Shown here in pieces: positions 63,274 to 64,000 of a stretch of 64,000 nucleotides of DNA. Position 1 is the first letter of the stretch; each line of letters opens with the position of its first letter. Made by a program: the position numbers and the translations under genes. Source of the stretch: Phytophthora hibernalis (Eukaryota; Oomycota; Peronosporomycetes; Peronosporales; Peronosporaceae); assembly GCA_012656075.1 (NCBI GenBank), contig JAAKBF010000007.1:1054001-1118000 (forward strand). The letters run 5' to 3'. A model generated the notes under the pieces. The model had not been told where the DNA came from. It saw only the letters and a list, made by a program, of their open reading frames with translations, and ran no database searches.

Positions 63274-64000
63274 ATGACTCCGCCGCTCCCGCTGCCCGCG
63301 CCGCCGCCCCACGCCGCGCGCGCCCTGCTGCATCTGCATGGAGCTGCAAGACTACCAGATGTCGCTGCTCGTGCAGTGCCAGTGCTGCGCCATCCGCGTG
63401 CACGTCAAATGCTACGGCCGCAGCATCGCCGCCGACGCTGCGTCCTCATGGCTCTGTCAGGCCTGCGAGCACGTTGCCTCGGCCCCAGCGGACAATTAAC
63501 CCCTCAGTGTGCCGTGTGTCCCGTAGCAGGCGGTGCGTTGCGACTCACGAGCCAGCCAGGCGTCTGGTGCCACGTACTGTGCATCAACTGGATCCCGGAG
63601 CTATCCCACAGTCTGGCGGGCGCCATGGACGAAGCGGTGGACATTTCCCTACTGGACTGGAGTCGTAGTACACTACGCTGTCTGGTGTGCAACCAGCGCG
63701 GCGGCTGCATCCAGTGTGTGAGCGGACGCTGCGCCAAGGCCTTCCACGTGCTGTGTGCGTTCAGAGCCCCGTCCAGTCTCATCTACACGGGCTACAACAA
63801 GGACAACCAGCAGGTGTACCACTGCAAGACGCACCTGTCGGACGTGAGTTCCACGCGGTACGAGATGGTGGACAATTCCTGGAGGAATCTCCCGCAGAAA
63901 CAAGCGTTCGAGGCGCTGCACCCCGCAACGACCGAGATGAAGTGCAGGTTTTGTGGCAACAGAGTGAGCTCGGCTACGAAAGAAGGACACGAGACGCAGT
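63274..64000 (+). CDS. PHD / extended-PHD zinc finger protein, 3' truncated by window
   Basis: ATG at 63274 opens a Pro-rich start. In the next frame CCICMELQDYQM ... LVQCQCCAIRVHVKCYG ... WLCQAC forms a PHD finger (Cys4-His-Cys3); then QCAVCPVAGGALRLTSQPGV and WCHVLCINWIPEL, CLVCNQRGGCIQCVSGRCAK, AFHVLCAFRA and YHCKTHLSD give an extended PHD module (C2HC knuckle plus PHD), as in BRPF, Jade and AF10-type chromatin readers. Further Cys residues (MKCRFCGNRV) lie at the window edge. Two frame changes (near 63310 and 63500, both in GC- or C-rich runs) separate the blocks. Likely a histone-tail-reading nuclear protein; the subfamily cannot be told from this fragment. Confidence 0.75.
   Translation, partial: MTPPLPLPAPPPHAARALLHLHGAARLPDVAARAVPVLRHPRARQMLRPQHRRRRCVLMALSGLRARCLGPSGQLTPQCAVCPVAGGALRLTSQPGVWCHVLCINWIPELSHSLAGAMDEAVDISLLDWSRSTLRCLVCNQRGGCIQCVSGRCAKAFHVLCAFRAPSSLIYTGYNKDNQQVYHCKTHLSDVSSTRYEMVDNSWRNLPQKQAFEALHPATTEMKCRFCGNRVSSATKEGHETQ

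Noticed and set aside
1..64000. RXLR or Crinkler effector genes, expected in some oomycete gene-sparse regions
   Set aside because: No ORF combined a convincing signal peptide with an RXLR-EER or LFLAK-type motif.

Overview
The window looks like nuclear DNA from an oomycete of the Phytophthora/downy mildew type. Evidence: GC-rich coding regions with short GT-AG introns (about 60-110 nt), FYVE proteins fused to GAF or to rhodanese/dual-specificity phosphatase domains, M96-like coiled-coil genes, helicase-associated repeats, and oomycete-style piggyBac, Crypton, hAT, MULE, Ty3/gypsy and Ty1/copia remnants. No species call is possible from the sequence alone.

Left part (about 1-22.5 kb): a gene-poor transposon graveyard. 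It holds a Ulp1-like protease tail at the left edge, a piggyBac MITE flanked by TTAA (1971-2247), tRNA-derived fragments, a decayed sorting-nexin/BAR-like gene, a hAT tail, a broken piggyBac transposase (about 6.1-8.6 kb), then a stack of nested elements. A minus-strand Ty1/copia pol fragment (about 9.95-16.5 kb) is interrupted by three DNA transposons: a Tc1/mariner-type element with TA duplications (10543-11439), a larger Tc1/mariner element with its own DDE transposase and a second ORF (12221-14431), and a PIF/Harbinger remnant flanked by AAT (14513-15246). The copia fragment is joined in frame to a Ty3/gypsy gag-protease (16.5-21 kb), which a hAT-like transposase remnant interrupts.

Transition (23.1-26.4 kb): an M96-like bZIP/START-like gene, a decayed tandem copy of it, and a broken helicase-associated-repeat gene.

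Right part (26.6-54.6 kb): gene-dense. In order: SCYL2-like pseudokinase, ribosomal protein uL13 (RPL13A), a cyclophilin, a disordered Ser-rich protein, two tandem dihydroxy-acid dehydratases (branched-chain amino acid synthesis), a FYVE-GAF protein, a 4-coumarate-CoA-ligase-like acyl-CoA synthetase, a MuDR/SANT-like DNA-binding protein divergent from a DUF1348 protein, a small unknown protein, a tRNA-binding (EMAPII-like) protein, ARPC2 of the Arp2/3 complex, a PH-domain membrane protein and a rhodanese-DSP-FYVE phosphatase. A 1.58 kb MULE with perfect TIRs and a 9-bp target duplication separates that gene from a shorter rhodanese-DSP paralogue ending in a CaaX box. A Crypton-like tyrosine recombinase (60-62 kb) and a truncated PHD-finger gene close the window.

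A technical theme runs through the genic half: at least a dozen otherwise well conserved genes carry single-base deletions, many in homopolymer runs. This fits sequencing or consensus error better than pseudogenization, so several genes below are given as one locus spanning two or more frames.
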